DNA of 64,000 bases, taken from positions 1 through 64,000 of the forward strand of contig JAIXWR010000037.1 in NCBI GenBank assembly GCA_027491155.1, read 5' to 3'. The notes under the pieces are model-generated. The model was not told the origin of the DNA and ran no database searches. It saw nothing but the letters and a program-made list of their open reading frames with translations. This document shows positions 28,601 through 37,030 of this stretch, piece after piece (within the stretch, counting starts at the first letter, position 1; every line of letters starts with the position of its first letter). The translations under genes were made by a program, and so were the position numbers. The DNA is from Verrucomicrobiaceae bacterium. Lineage in GTDB: Bacteria; Verrucomicrobiota; Verrucomicrobiia; Verrucomicrobiales; Akkermansiaceae.

Positions 28601-30013
28601 TCAGGGCCGGGCTTTCTGCAATTCCACCATGGCGTTGCCCATCGCCTCGCCGATCTGCATGTAGGTGCCGGCGTTCTGGTGGTAGTGGAAACCCTGGTTC
28701 TTCGGGGACTTCGCGACGTCCGGCCAGAACCCGCGGACATCCACGCTTTTGACGTTGCCCTTGAACTCGGGGTACTTGCCCTTGTCGCCGTCCACCGCGA
28801 GCTGCGCCTCGGCGACGGTCAGGCCGGGGCCCTCGCGGCCTTCGTTGCCGCAGCCGGTCGCCACCACGAAGGGCGCTCCGGGCGCGTTGAAGTCCTTGCG
28901 CAAGGAATGGATCAAACGGACGAGGTTCTGCTCGTAGCGTGCCGCGGTGACCTCGCTTCCGGTATCCTTGTGGCCTTGGAACCAGGCGAAGCCGGCGATC
29001 TCGTAGCCGCGTCCTTTCCAGTGGGGAAAAGAGGCATCGAAGTTCGCCAGCACCTCCTTCGCCGCGTGGAAGCAATCGTCGTACTGCTTGCCCGCATACC
29101 AGTTCACCTTCACCGGCTCCTCCCCCTTCTTCCAGGACGGGGCGGTGTCCTTGTAGCCCGCATAAACCGTATCGCCGACCTCGAAGCGCTCGCTTCCCGG
29201 CGGCAGGAAGTCCCAGGCGAGCGAGCGGTTCCCCTGGGATGCCTTCAGCAGCAGGACCGGCTCCTCGTGGTGATTTCCGACCATGTGTCCGAAGCCGAGT
29301 TCCGGCCCGATCTGCGCGTTGCCGGCCCCGCAGCCGATGCCGAGCCACTTGTTGGCCGTGGCGGTGACCACTCCCTTGTACCAGACGTCGTCGCGGGACA
29401 CCCAGTCGCCCTGCTTGTCGACGAGATAAGGAAACTTGCCCTCCTGCTTGACGATCGTGGTGAGGGTGCCGGGCACGTCGAGCCGGGCGGTCCAACCGAG
29501 GCCGTTGGCATTCGCCGAGAGATAGGTGACCTTGAACGGGACCTTCTTCCCCGCTTCCAGCTTAACCGGCTTCTTGACCGCCTTGCCGCCCGGCTCCTGG
29601 CGATGGGCCTCGATGCCATCGACCACCATGATATTCTCCTCCGAGGCCCCGTAGCCGGGCCTGAACTCGAAGATGCCGCTCTCCTTCGGCTGGATGAAGC
29701 CGCGGACGACCTGAACCCCGCCGCCCGGGAAAGGGGTCGGCTCCGTGCCGCCGAAGCTTGGAAGCGGCATCGTCTTGACGGGCTTCATCGCGTCGTAATC
29801 GGCCTTCGGGTCGTAAGTCCCCTCGTAAACGGAGAGCACGGGCTCGACGAACTCGTCGCCCCAGCGCAGGCCGCCGGAGTCGACCTGGCCGATGCCGACC
29901 ATGTTCGACTGGCCGGCGAGGATGTAGACTTTCACGGGTTTGTCCGCCGCCGTGGCGGAGACGATGGCGGCGGCAAGGAAGCAGAGGATGGCGGGTGCAT
30001 TGAGCGGAGTCAT
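28601..30013 (-). CDS. SASA-family esterase with inserted beta domain (esterase 2)
   Basis: This 470-residue exported protein has a signal peptide ending near SATAA. The SGNH/SASA motif GQSNMVG follows directly (Ser36). A beta-sandwich-like insertion then splits the domain (about 70-175; VRGFIQPKESGIFEFRPGYG, MVVDGIEAHRQEPGGK), resembling PA14 or another carbohydrate-binding fold. The hydrolase core resumes with the segment GPELGFGHMVGNHHEEPVLL and ends with the predicted catalytic His in GFHYHQNAGTYM. It likely deacetylates a glycan, with the insert helping to bind it. It lies 144 bp before esterase 1 on the same strand, with operator B between them, so esterase 1 may have its own promoter. 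Confidence 0.82.
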   Translation of the reverse strand: MTPLNAPAILCFLAAAIVSATAADKPVKVYILAGQSNMVGIGQVDSGGLRWGDEFVEPVLSVYEGTYDPKADYDAMKPVKTMPLPSFGGTEPTPFPGGGVQVVRGFIQPKESGIFEFRPGYGASEENIMVVDGIEAHRQEPGGKAVKKPVKLEAGKKVPFKVTYLSANANGLGWTARLDVPGTLTTIVKQEGKFPYLVDKQGDWVSRDDVWYKGVVTATANKWLGIGCGAGNAQIGPELGFGHMVGNHHEEPVLLLKASQGNRSLAWDFLPPGSERFEVGDTVYAGYKDTAPSWKKGEEPVKVNWYAGKQYDDCFHAAKEVLANFDASFPHWKGRGYEIAGFAWFQGHKDTGSEVTAARYEQNLVRLIHSLRKDFNAPGAPFVVATGCGNEGREGPGLTVAEAQLAVDGDKGKYPEFKGNVKSVDVRGFWPDVAKSPKNQGFHYHQNAGTYMQIGEAMGNAMVELQKARP

Positions 30014-30060
30014 GTCGGGGATTGGAAGGAATGGCGGCCGGGGATTCCCGGATGCGGAAG

Positions 30061-30084
30061 CGCCTCTCTCCGGAGAAAGAGGCG
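30061..30084. terminator. Hairpin between PATR2 and esterase 2
   Basis: CGCCTCT (30061-30067) pairs with AGAGGCG (30078-30084) across a 10-nt loop, 38 bp past the PATR2 stop on the minus strand. No T tract follows, so termination is only suggested. Confidence 0.4.
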
Positions 30085-30121
30085 TCCGCGGAAAACAGCA
30101 AGACGGCGGAGAGCGCGGCGC

Positions 30122-32821
30122 TCAGCGGCGGCGGCGGCGCAGGATCATCAGCAGTCCCAGACCGCCGAGCAAGGCGGCACGCGGTTCGGGAATCGCCGTG
30201 TAGGTGAGGTAGATCTGGGAATTGTCGCCGGGAAGAGCCCCACCTCCGAGGGAAACCCCGAAGCTGCCCGTGAAAGGATTCTGGAAGGTGCTGGTGTCGA
30301 TGTTGAAGGCCGCGGCGTCGAAGCCCGTGATCCCGCCGAAGTCGGCCAATAGCCAGGTGTAGCTGAGGGCCTCGTTGAAGTTGGAAGCGAGACCCGCGGC
30401 GTTGCCGAGCGTGAGGGAGGTGAGCTTGATGTTGAACTCCGCGCCGTCGATGGCGGAGATGTCGAGGGTGCCGCTGCCGGAAAGCAGGTCCCAGCCGGGA
30501 TCGGCTCCCGCCGTGCCGGTCGCGTTGTTCATCTCGAAAAGGTAGGTCCCGGACGCGGCCCAGGTCTGGGAACCCGTGGTGGCCGAGCCGGGACTGTTGC
30601 CGGGGGAGATCGTGTCGCCGGCGCCGACGGTCAGCCCGCTGAGGGTGCCTCCCCAGTTCGTGCCGGCCAGAGTGCCGGTGGTGAATGTCACCGCGGCCGA
30701 AAGCGCCGTGGATGAACTGTAGCGAAGGGTGCCGCCGTTGATGTTGACGCCGGAGCTGCCGTTGATCGAACCCGAACCGGTGATGGCGAGCGTGCCGCCG
30801 GTGATGGTGGTGGCACCGGTGTAGGTGTGGGCGTTGGTGAACTCCTGGGTTCCCGAACCGGTGACGGTGAGGGTGGTGCCGGTGGCGAAATTGCCGATGA
30901 CGCCGGTATAGACGTGATGCTTGCCGGCACCGGGATTGAGGGTGAATCCCGTGACCGCGCTGGCGGCCAGGTTGGTTTCATTGTTCCCCGCCGTGGCACT
31001 GAAGACCGTCAGCAGGTTGCGGCTGCCCTTGAGTCCTCCGAAGGTGGGGCTGGCGGAGGCGGTCTCACCGGTGACCCGCCCGGCGTTGGTGCCGGCGGCC
31101 AGCGAGAAATTGCCGCCCGCGGAGCCGACGTTCAGGGCGCTGTTCTGGAGGGCGAGGTTGTTGCCGATCGTCAATCGCGCGCCGGTGCTGATCACCGTGT
31201 CGCCGGTGAAATTCTGCGCCCCGGCGAGGTTCACCCGGATGCCAGTGCCTCCCGTGCCGCCGACGATGAGACCCTGGCTGCCGGTGAGCTTGTTGGTGCC
31301 GACGATCCCCAGGAGCCCGGAGCTCAAGGTGCCGCCGAGACGGTAATTGTCGCTGGCCGGGGTAAGGGTGCCGGAATACTCCGCCTTCGCCCCGTTGCCC
31401 GCCCAGTTGCCGAGGAAGGCATTCGGCAGGTTCGCCCCCGTGCTACTGCTGAAGTCGAGGTTGTTGGACGTCGTGCCCGTCATCACCGTGATCTCGCTCC
31501 CGGTCTCGACGAGGCGGTTGAGGATGGCATTCGACAGGGCGTTGAAGCGGACGGCGCTGCCTGCCGCGACGCTGATGTTGCGCCCGCTTCCCCCGCCGAT
31601 GTTGGCGAGGTTGACTCCGGCGAGATCCAGAATCCCGCCGCTCACGGTGGTGGTGCCGTTCCACGCGCTGCTGTTGTTCGAGAGCGTCAGGACCCCGCCA
31701 CCTTCTTTGATGAAGCCGGCAGTCCCCACCGAGTTGCTGATGGCCCCGGAGATGGTGGTCCGGTTCAGCCCGGTGCTGGTTCCGGCCGGCACGAGGATCG
31801 TCCGGGTCGCACCGTTCAGGTTGATGCCGCTTGAGAAGGTCGTGGCCCCGGAGTTGCCCGTACCGGCGTCGCCCAGCACGAACTTGCTGGGATTGAAGTA
31901 GCCGGTGGCGGTCCCCTCGCCCAAGGCTCCCCAAACGATGGTGGTTCCCAGGTTGATCACGGGGCCGGTTGTTCCCGAGCCGGAAAGACCGCTCTCGCCG
32001 CCGGGGATCTGGATCTGGTTGGTGCCTGTGCCAAGGGTCCGGTTGTAATTGACTCCCCAGTAGAACGAGAGGGTTCCCCCGTTGAGCGTGACATTGCCGG
32101 TGTTCAGGGCATTGGCGTCGTTGTAAACATGGAGGACTCCCCCGTTAACCGTCACCGTGCCGGTGAAGCCCGTGTTGATGCCGCCGATGTTCAGCCGGCC
32201 GGTCCCGTTCTTGACCAGGGCACCGCTGCCGGTGAGGGCGACTGGGGCAAGGCCGACCGAGCCGAAATTGGTGACGCCGCTGCCATCGACCGTCAGTTGG
32301 TAGCCGCCGTTGTTGATCAGGTTGGTCCCGCTTCCCGTGGTCAGGGCGCCCGTCGAGTTGTTGGTCCAAGTCTGGGCCGCGGCGAGGGTGATCGGGCCGC
32401 CGAAAGTCACCCCGCCCGCTCCGGTCTTCTCAAGTCCATCGTTGAAGGTAACCGGCACGTTGACCGTCAGCAGGCGGCCTGCGACGGAATGATTGACCAC
32501 CGACACCCCGGTAGTGACATCGAAGGTCAGGGCATTGGCTCCCGTGATGGTGTAGTTGTGGGTGGCATCGAGCGCGCTGATGCCTCCGAGGGTCCGGGCG
32601 GAATCGAGGGTGACGATGCGGTCGCCGCTGATGAAATCGCCGAAGGTGGCGGTGAAATCCGCGCCATCGGCGACGATGCCGCCGCTCCATTTGGTCGTGT
32701 CGCTCCAGTTGCCGGCGCTATTGGCGTTCCAGGTGCCGCTGGCAGCCTGGGCGGCGCTTGCCGCAAGCAGCGAACCGCCGGAGAGAATCAGCAGTGAATT
32801 CAGCTTCTGAGGGGCCTTCAT
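30122..32821 (-). CDS. PATR protein 2 with PEP-CTERM sorting tail
   Basis: This 899-residue protein has a signal peptide (MKAPQKLNSLLILSGGSLLA, cleavage near AAQAA) and a repetitive beta-helix of PATR units (LVKNGTGRLNIGGINTGFTG). Residues 1 to about 690 are closely similar to PATR3 just upstream, so the pair looks like a tandem duplication. The last 150-200 residues are unrelated to PATR3 and end with a PEP-CTERM signal: IPEPRAAL, a hydrophobic stretch and RRRRR at the extreme C terminus. In this family the signal directs cleavage by an exosortase and surface anchoring or release. The stop lies 38 bp before a hairpin at 30061-30084. Confidence 0.87.
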   Translation of the reverse strand: MKAPQKLNSLLILSGGSLLAASAAQAASGTWNANSAGNWSDTTKWSGGIVADGADFTATFGDFISGDRIVTLDSARTLGGISALDATHNYTITGANALTFDVTTGVSVVNHSVAGRLLTVNVPVTFNDGLEKTGAGGVTFGGPITLAAAQTWTNNSTGALTTGSGTNLINNGGYQLTVDGSGVTNFGSVGLAPVALTGSGALVKNGTGRLNIGGINTGFTGTVTVNGGVLHVYNDANALNTGNVTLNGGTLSFYWGVNYNRTLGTGTNQIQIPGGESGLSGSGTTGPVINLGTTIVWGALGEGTATGYFNPSKFVLGDAGTGNSGATTFSSGINLNGATRTILVPAGTSTGLNRTTISGAISNSVGTAGFIKEGGGVLTLSNNSSAWNGTTTVSGGILDLAGVNLANIGGGSGRNISVAAGSAVRFNALSNAILNRLVETGSEITVMTGTTSNNLDFSSSTGANLPNAFLGNWAGNGAKAEYSGTLTPASDNYRLGGTLSSGLLGIVGTNKLTGSQGLIVGGTGGTGIRVNLAGAQNFTGDTVISTGARLTIGNNLALQNSALNVGSAGGNFSLAAGTNAGRVTGETASASPTFGGLKGSRNLLTVFSATAGNNETNLAASAVTGFTLNPGAGKHHVYTGVIGNFATGTTLTVTGSGTQEFTNAHTYTGATTITGGTLAITGSGSINGSSGVNINGGTLRYSSSTALSAAVTFTTGTLAGTNWGGTLSGLTVGAGDTISPGNSPGSATTGSQTWAASGTYLFEMNNATGTAGADPGWDLLSGSGTLDISAIDGAEFNIKLTSLTLGNAAGLASNFNEALSYTWLLADFGGITGFDAAAFNIDTSTFQNPFTGSFGVSLGGGALPGDNSQIYLTYTAIPEPRAALLGGLGLLMILRRRRR

Positions 32822-32849
32822 GAAATCTCGGGATGGTCTGGGGTCACAC

Positions 32850-32871
32850 GGGAAAAGCCGGGCTTTCCGGA
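32850..32871. terminator. Weak hairpin between PATR3 and PATR2
   Basis: An imperfect dyad, GGAAAA-GCC...GGC-TTTCC, fills the 76-bp gap between the PATR3 stop (32898) and the PATR2 start (32821). It may cause partial termination; no T tract is present. Confidence 0.3.
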
Positions 32872-32897
32872 TCTTGCGGGGAACGGCGGTAGGAGGC

Positions 32898-35684
32898 TCA
32901 GGGCGTCACGATCGACTTGAGCCGTGCGAAAATCCGGCCCGTGGGGGCCAGGGTGGAGCGCTTGAGCTTCACCACCACGGTGTCGTTCGGACTACCGTTG
33001 GTGACCTCGATCTCGACATTGTCGTTGTCGTCGACCGCCGTGGTCCAACCCGCCAGGGTGGTGCCGTATTCCACCGAAATCGCGGTGTTGGGATCCGCCG
33101 CCGCTGCGTCGGAGCGGTTGAAGACGAAGCGCACGTAGGTCGGGTCGCTGGTGTTGTCCAAGGTCGGCAGCAGTCCGATCGCGTTGGCATTCGGATCCGC
33201 CGCACCGAGGACCCAGGCCACGCCGTTGGAGACGCCGTCGCCATTGGTGTCGACTTCGGACGAAGCGCCGCCCGACCAGTTGCCGTAAGGAGTGCCTCCG
33301 GTGGCGACGAGGGCAATCTTGTTGCCCTGATAGGCGTAATCGAGGGTGTAGCCGGACGGGACCACGGGCAACGGTGCCGCGAACGCGGTGCCGGTCAGGG
33401 TGGTGTAGGTGGCCAGCACGTAAACCGGGTCGTCGGGGGTGCCGGAGACGTTGAAGGTCACGACCGCGTCCTCGATGTCGAGGCCGGCGGCAGCGATCTT
33501 CCCGCTGGAACCGGAGCCGGTGGCGTCGATCCCGAAGGCCAGCGGTTGGGCGGCCGGGATCACGTGGGTCGCCTGGCCGCTGGTGTCGAGCGTGCCCGCC
33601 GCGCCGATGCTCACCGAGGCGCTGGCGGCGATCGATCCCGTCGCCCCGAGGCCGAGGGTCCCGCCGCTGACGGTGGTGGCGCCGGTGTAGGTGTTGATGC
33701 CCGAGAGAATCTGGGTGCCGTCGCCGGTCTTGATGATCGTCGTGCCCGCCGCAAAGTTCGCGATGACGCCGGAATAGGTGCAGGTCACGCTGGGTCCCGG
33801 ATTGAGCGTGAAGCCGGTGACGGCGGTGGCGGCGAGGTTGGTCTCGTTGTTTCCCGCCGCGTTGCTGAACACCGACAGCAGGTTGCGGCTGCCCTTGAGG
33901 CCGCCGAAGGTCGGACTGGCGGTCGCGGTCTCGCCGGTGATCCGGCCGGCGTTGGTGCCGGCGGCCAGCGAGAAGTTGCCGCCCGCGGCGCCGACGTTCA
34001 AGGGGCTGTTCTGTAGGGCGAGGTTGTTCCCGAGGGTAAGCCGGGCACCCGTGGAGATCACCGTGTCCCCGGTGTGCGTGTTGGCGGCGACGAGATTCAC
34101 CCGGATACCGCTGCCCCCGGTCCCGCCCACGATGACCCCCTGGGTTCCGGAAAGCACGCTGCGGATGCCGAGCAACCCTGCGCTGCCGCGTCCGCCGAGG
34201 CGGTAGTTGTCGCTGGCCGGCGTCAGCGTGCCGGAATATTCCATCTTCGCCCCGTTGCCCGCCCAGTTGCCGAGGAAGGCATTCGGCAGGTTCGCCCCGG
34301 TGCTGCTGCTGAAATCCAGGTTATTGGCGGTCGTCCCCGACATGACCGTGATCTCGCCGGAGGTCTCCACGATCCGGTTCAGCGCGGCGTTGTTCAGCGC
34401 GTTGAAGCGCACGCCGGCGCCGGCGGCCACGGTGATGTTGCGCCCGGTGCCCCCGCCGATATTGGCGAGGTTGACTCCGGCGAGATCCAGAATGCCGCCG
34501 CTCACGGTGGTGTCGCCATTCCAGGCGCTGCTGTTGTTCGACAGCGTCAGGAGCCCGCCGCCCTCCTTGATGAAGCCGGCGGCGGTGATCTCCGAGTTGC
34601 TGATGGCTCCGGAGATGGTGGTCCGGTTCAGCCCGGCGTTGCTTCCGGCGGGAACCACGATGGTCCGGGTGGCGCCGTTGAAGTTGATGCCGCTCGAGAA
34701 CGTGGTCGCCGCGGCGTTGGCCGTGCCGGCGTCGCCCAGGACGAACTTGCCGGGATTGAAGAAGCCCGTCGCGGCTCCCTCGCCCGCGGCACCCCAGATG
34801 ACGGTGGTTCCCAGGTTGATCGTGGGGCCCGTTGTCCCCGAGCCGGCGAAACCGCTCTCCCCGCCGAGGATCTGGACCTGGCTCGTGCCGGTGCCAAGGG
34901 TCCGGCTGTAGGTGAGCCCCCAGTAGAAGGAAAGGACGCCGCCGTTGAGCGTGACGTTGCCGTTGTTGAGCGCGTTGGCGTCGTTGTAAACGTGGAGGAT
35001 ACCCCCGTTGACCGTCACCGTGCCGGTGAAGCCCGAGTTGACCCCGCCGATGTTCAGTCGGCCGGTCCCGCTCTTGACCAGGGCACCGCTGCCGGTGATC
35101 GCCACCGGCGCGAGGCCGACTGAACCGAAGTTGGTAACCCCGCTGCCGTCGACGGTGATGCTGAAGCCCGCGTTGTCCAAGAGATTGGTCCCGTTCCCCG
35201 TGGTCAAGGCAGCCGCCGAGTTGTTGGTCCAGGTCTGGGCCGCGGCCAGGGTGATCGGGCCCCCGAAGTTCACCGCGCCCGGGCCGGTCTTCTCGAGTCC
35301 GTCGTTCACGATGACCGGCGTGTTGACGAAAAGCGTGCGGCCGGAGGTCGCATTGTTGAGCAAGGAGACGCCGGTGCCGACGTCGAGCGTCAGGGCGTTG
35401 GCTCCGGAAATGGTGAAGTTGTTGGTGGTATCCAGCGCGCTCAGGCTCCCGATGGTGCGGACCGAATCGAGCGTGATGATCCGGTCGCCGTTGATCACGT
35501 TGGCGAAGGTGGCAATCCCGTCGGTCCCGTCCGCCACCGTCCCGCCGCTCCACTTGGTGGTGTCGCTCCAGTTGCCGGCACTGTTGGCGTTCCAGGTGCC
35601 GTCCACGGCCTGGACAGCGGTCGAGGCAAGCAGGGAGCTTCCGGCGATCAGCGGATAGGAAAGGCGGAGGTTGCGGGCTTTCAT
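32898..35684 (-). CDS. PATR protein 3, tandem paralogue with a different C-terminal tail
   Basis: This 928-residue protein has a signal peptide (MKARNLRLSYPLIAGSSLLA) and the same PATR beta-helix as PATR2, with near-identical blocks such as GTWNANSAGNWSDTTKWSGG and NLPNAFLGNWAGNGAK. After about residue 690 it diverges. Instead of PEP-CTERM it carries an acidic repeat (SEVDTNGDGVSNGVAWVLG) and a beta domain ending in GRIFARLKSIVTP, similar in type to the tail of PATR1. Two paralogues with one body and two different tails suggest different surface sorting. It is divergent from the GntR-type regulator across 245 bp that hold two inverted repeats. Confidence 0.87.
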   Translation of the reverse strand: MKARNLRLSYPLIAGSSLLASTAVQAVDGTWNANSAGNWSDTTKWSGGTVADGTDGIATFANVINGDRIITLDSVRTIGSLSALDTTNNFTISGANALTLDVGTGVSLLNNATSGRTLFVNTPVIVNDGLEKTGPGAVNFGGPITLAAAQTWTNNSAAALTTGNGTNLLDNAGFSITVDGSGVTNFGSVGLAPVAITGSGALVKSGTGRLNIGGVNSGFTGTVTVNGGILHVYNDANALNNGNVTLNGGVLSFYWGLTYSRTLGTGTSQVQILGGESGFAGSGTTGPTINLGTTVIWGAAGEGAATGFFNPGKFVLGDAGTANAAATTFSSGINFNGATRTIVVPAGSNAGLNRTTISGAISNSEITAAGFIKEGGGLLTLSNNSSAWNGDTTVSGGILDLAGVNLANIGGGTGRNITVAAGAGVRFNALNNAALNRIVETSGEITVMSGTTANNLDFSSSTGANLPNAFLGNWAGNGAKMEYSGTLTPASDNYRLGGRGSAGLLGIRSVLSGTQGVIVGGTGGSGIRVNLVAANTHTGDTVISTGARLTLGNNLALQNSPLNVGAAGGNFSLAAGTNAGRITGETATASPTFGGLKGSRNLLSVFSNAAGNNETNLAATAVTGFTLNPGPSVTCTYSGVIANFAAGTTIIKTGDGTQILSGINTYTGATTVSGGTLGLGATGSIAASASVSIGAAGTLDTSGQATHVIPAAQPLAFGIDATGSGSSGKIAAAGLDIEDAVVTFNVSGTPDDPVYVLATYTTLTGTAFAAPLPVVPSGYTLDYAYQGNKIALVATGGTPYGNWSGGASSEVDTNGDGVSNGVAWVLGAADPNANAIGLLPTLDNTSDPTYVRFVFNRSDAAAADPNTAISVEYGTTLAGWTTAVDDNDNVEIEVTNGSPNDTVVVKLKRSTLAPTGRIFARLKSIVTP

Positions 35685-35710
35685 CGGTGGACTTGGTGGG
35701 GCTCAATCGA

Positions 35711-35736
35711 ACCAAAGAAGGGTTTCAGGCTTTGGT
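35711..35736. repeat. Inverted repeat upstream of PATR3
   Basis: ACCAAAG (35711-35717) and CTTTGGT (35730-35736) form perfect 7-bp arms with a 12-nt spacer, 27 bp upstream of the PATR3 ATG. The flank CGAACCAAA is also found upstream of PATR1 (27077-27085), so it may be a shared promoter or operator element. Confidence 0.4.
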
Positions 35737-35752
35737 CTGTCCCCGACCTAAA

Positions 35753-35768
35753 TTGCCGGAATTGGCAA
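35753..35768. promoter_or_regulatory. Candidate operator for the GntR/LacI-type regulator
   Basis: TTGCC-GGAATT-GGCAA is a 5-bp-arm dyad in the divergent region between PATR3 and the GntR-type regulator. Short dyads in a divergent promoter are typical sites for such regulators; binding is inferred. Confidence 0.35.
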
Positions 35769-35929
35769 ATGAATGAATTTCACTCCGGCCGACTGTGACC
35801 GATCGGGATACAGATGAATTCCCGCATTCAGCCGTCGGCAGGTCCGCCGAGCCCATCGTCCCCGCTGCCGCTCCAGGCGGAGCTTTCCCTCTGGACACCT
35901 GTAACCCGAAGGAACATAGATCCCACCGA

Positions 35930-37006
35930 ATGAGATCGTTCCGCGCCCTGACCTCGATCGAACAGCTCGCGGCCCACCTCCGGCAGGACATCCAGGGCGG
36001 GACCCTGGGTGGCACGCTTCCCGGGGTGCACCGGCTGGCCAGCCAGCTCGGTGTGAGCCCGAAGACGGTGGTGGCGGCCGTTGCCCAACTCGAGCGCGAG
36101 GGGGTGCTCGCCAGCCAGGGACCGCGCCGGCGCTGCCGGATCGTGCAACAGCCGGAGCGCCCCGCCTCCGGGCTGCGGGTGGCCTTCCTTCTTTACGAGG
36201 CGGCCGACCGCCTGGTGCCATATATCCTCGACGTCGTGCACCGTCTGGAAAACGCCGGACACGTGCCGGTGTTCGCCCGGAAGACCCTCCTCGACCTCGG
36301 CAGGGATCCGAAACGGGTCGCCGCCCTGTTTGGCCAGCAGGAGGCGGACGCCTGGGTGGTGATCGGCGGGTCGAGGGAGATCCTGGAGTGGTTCTCCACC
36401 CAACCGGTGCCGACCTTCGCGTTGTTCGGCAGGCGGCGCGGTCTGCCGCTCGCCGGGGCGGGTCCCGACAAGGTGCCTCCCATGCAGGAAATCGTCCGGC
36501 GGCTGGTCAAGCTCGGCCACCGCAGGATCGTGCGGCTGGCTCGGGAAGAGCGGCGGAAACCCCTGCCGGGTGCCTTGGAACGGGCCTTTCTCGATGAACT
36601 GAGAAACCAGGGCCTCGCCACCGGCCCCTACAACCTCCCGGAATGGGAGGAGACCCCGGAAGGCTTCAAGCAATGCCTCGACGGGCTGTTCCGGGTCACG
36701 CCTCCCACCGCGCTGATTCTCGACGAGGCGATGTTCCTCAGCGTCGCCCAGCAGCACCTCGCGCGGCGGGGCATCCTCGCGCCGAACCATGTCTCCCTGA
36801 TCTGCGCCGATCCCGATCCCTCCTTCGAGTGGTTCCTGCCGCGGGTGGCCCACATCCGCTGGGACGCGGCACCGGTGGTCCGGCGGATCGTGCTGTGGGT
36901 CGGCGACCTGGCGCAGGGAAAGGAGAACCGACGCCAGTACGGGACGAAAGCCGAGTTCGTCGAAGGCGGGACGATCGGGCCGGCGGCGGACGCGACACCG
37001 GCATGA
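35930..37006 (+). CDS. GntR-HTH regulator with LacI/GalR-like sensor domain
   Basis: This 358-residue regulator starts at 35930 (MRSFRALTS), where the conserved HTH begins; an in-frame ATG at 35795 is less likely. The winged HTH (about 5-75) has GntR features (GTLPGVHRLASQLGVSPKT, VVAAVAQLEREGVL). The C-terminal domain (about 80-350) is a periplasmic-binding-like sensor with GHRRIVRLAREERR and SLICADPDPSFEW, as in LacI-type proteins. Such regulators respond to a sugar or related ligand. It is divergent from the PATR genes, which makes them the likeliest targets, and converges on the DUF6288 gene with 24 bp between stops. The ligand is unknown. Confidence 0.87.
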   Translation: MRSFRALTSIEQLAAHLRQDIQGGTLGGTLPGVHRLASQLGVSPKTVVAAVAQLEREGVLASQGPRRRCRIVQQPERPASGLRVAFLLYEAADRLVPYILDVVHRLENAGHVPVFARKTLLDLGRDPKRVAALFGQQEADAWVVIGGSREILEWFSTQPVPTFALFGRRRGLPLAGAGPDKVPPMQEIVRRLVKLGHRRIVRLAREERRKPLPGALERAFLDELRNQGLATGPYNLPEWEETPEGFKQCLDGLFRVTPPTALILDEAMFLSVAQQHLARRGILAPNHVSLICADPDPSFEWFLPRVAHIRWDAAPVVRRIVLWVGDLAQGKENRRQYGTKAEFVEGGTIGPAADATPA

Positions 37007-37030
37007 GATCCCCCGCCCTCTCGTAGGCGG

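Noticed and set aside
21692-35684. DNA-level tandem repeats or a CRISPR array within the PATR genes
   Set aside because: Repetition is at protein level (LTKxGxGTLxLxG units) and too irregular in DNA for CRISPR or simple satellite repeats.
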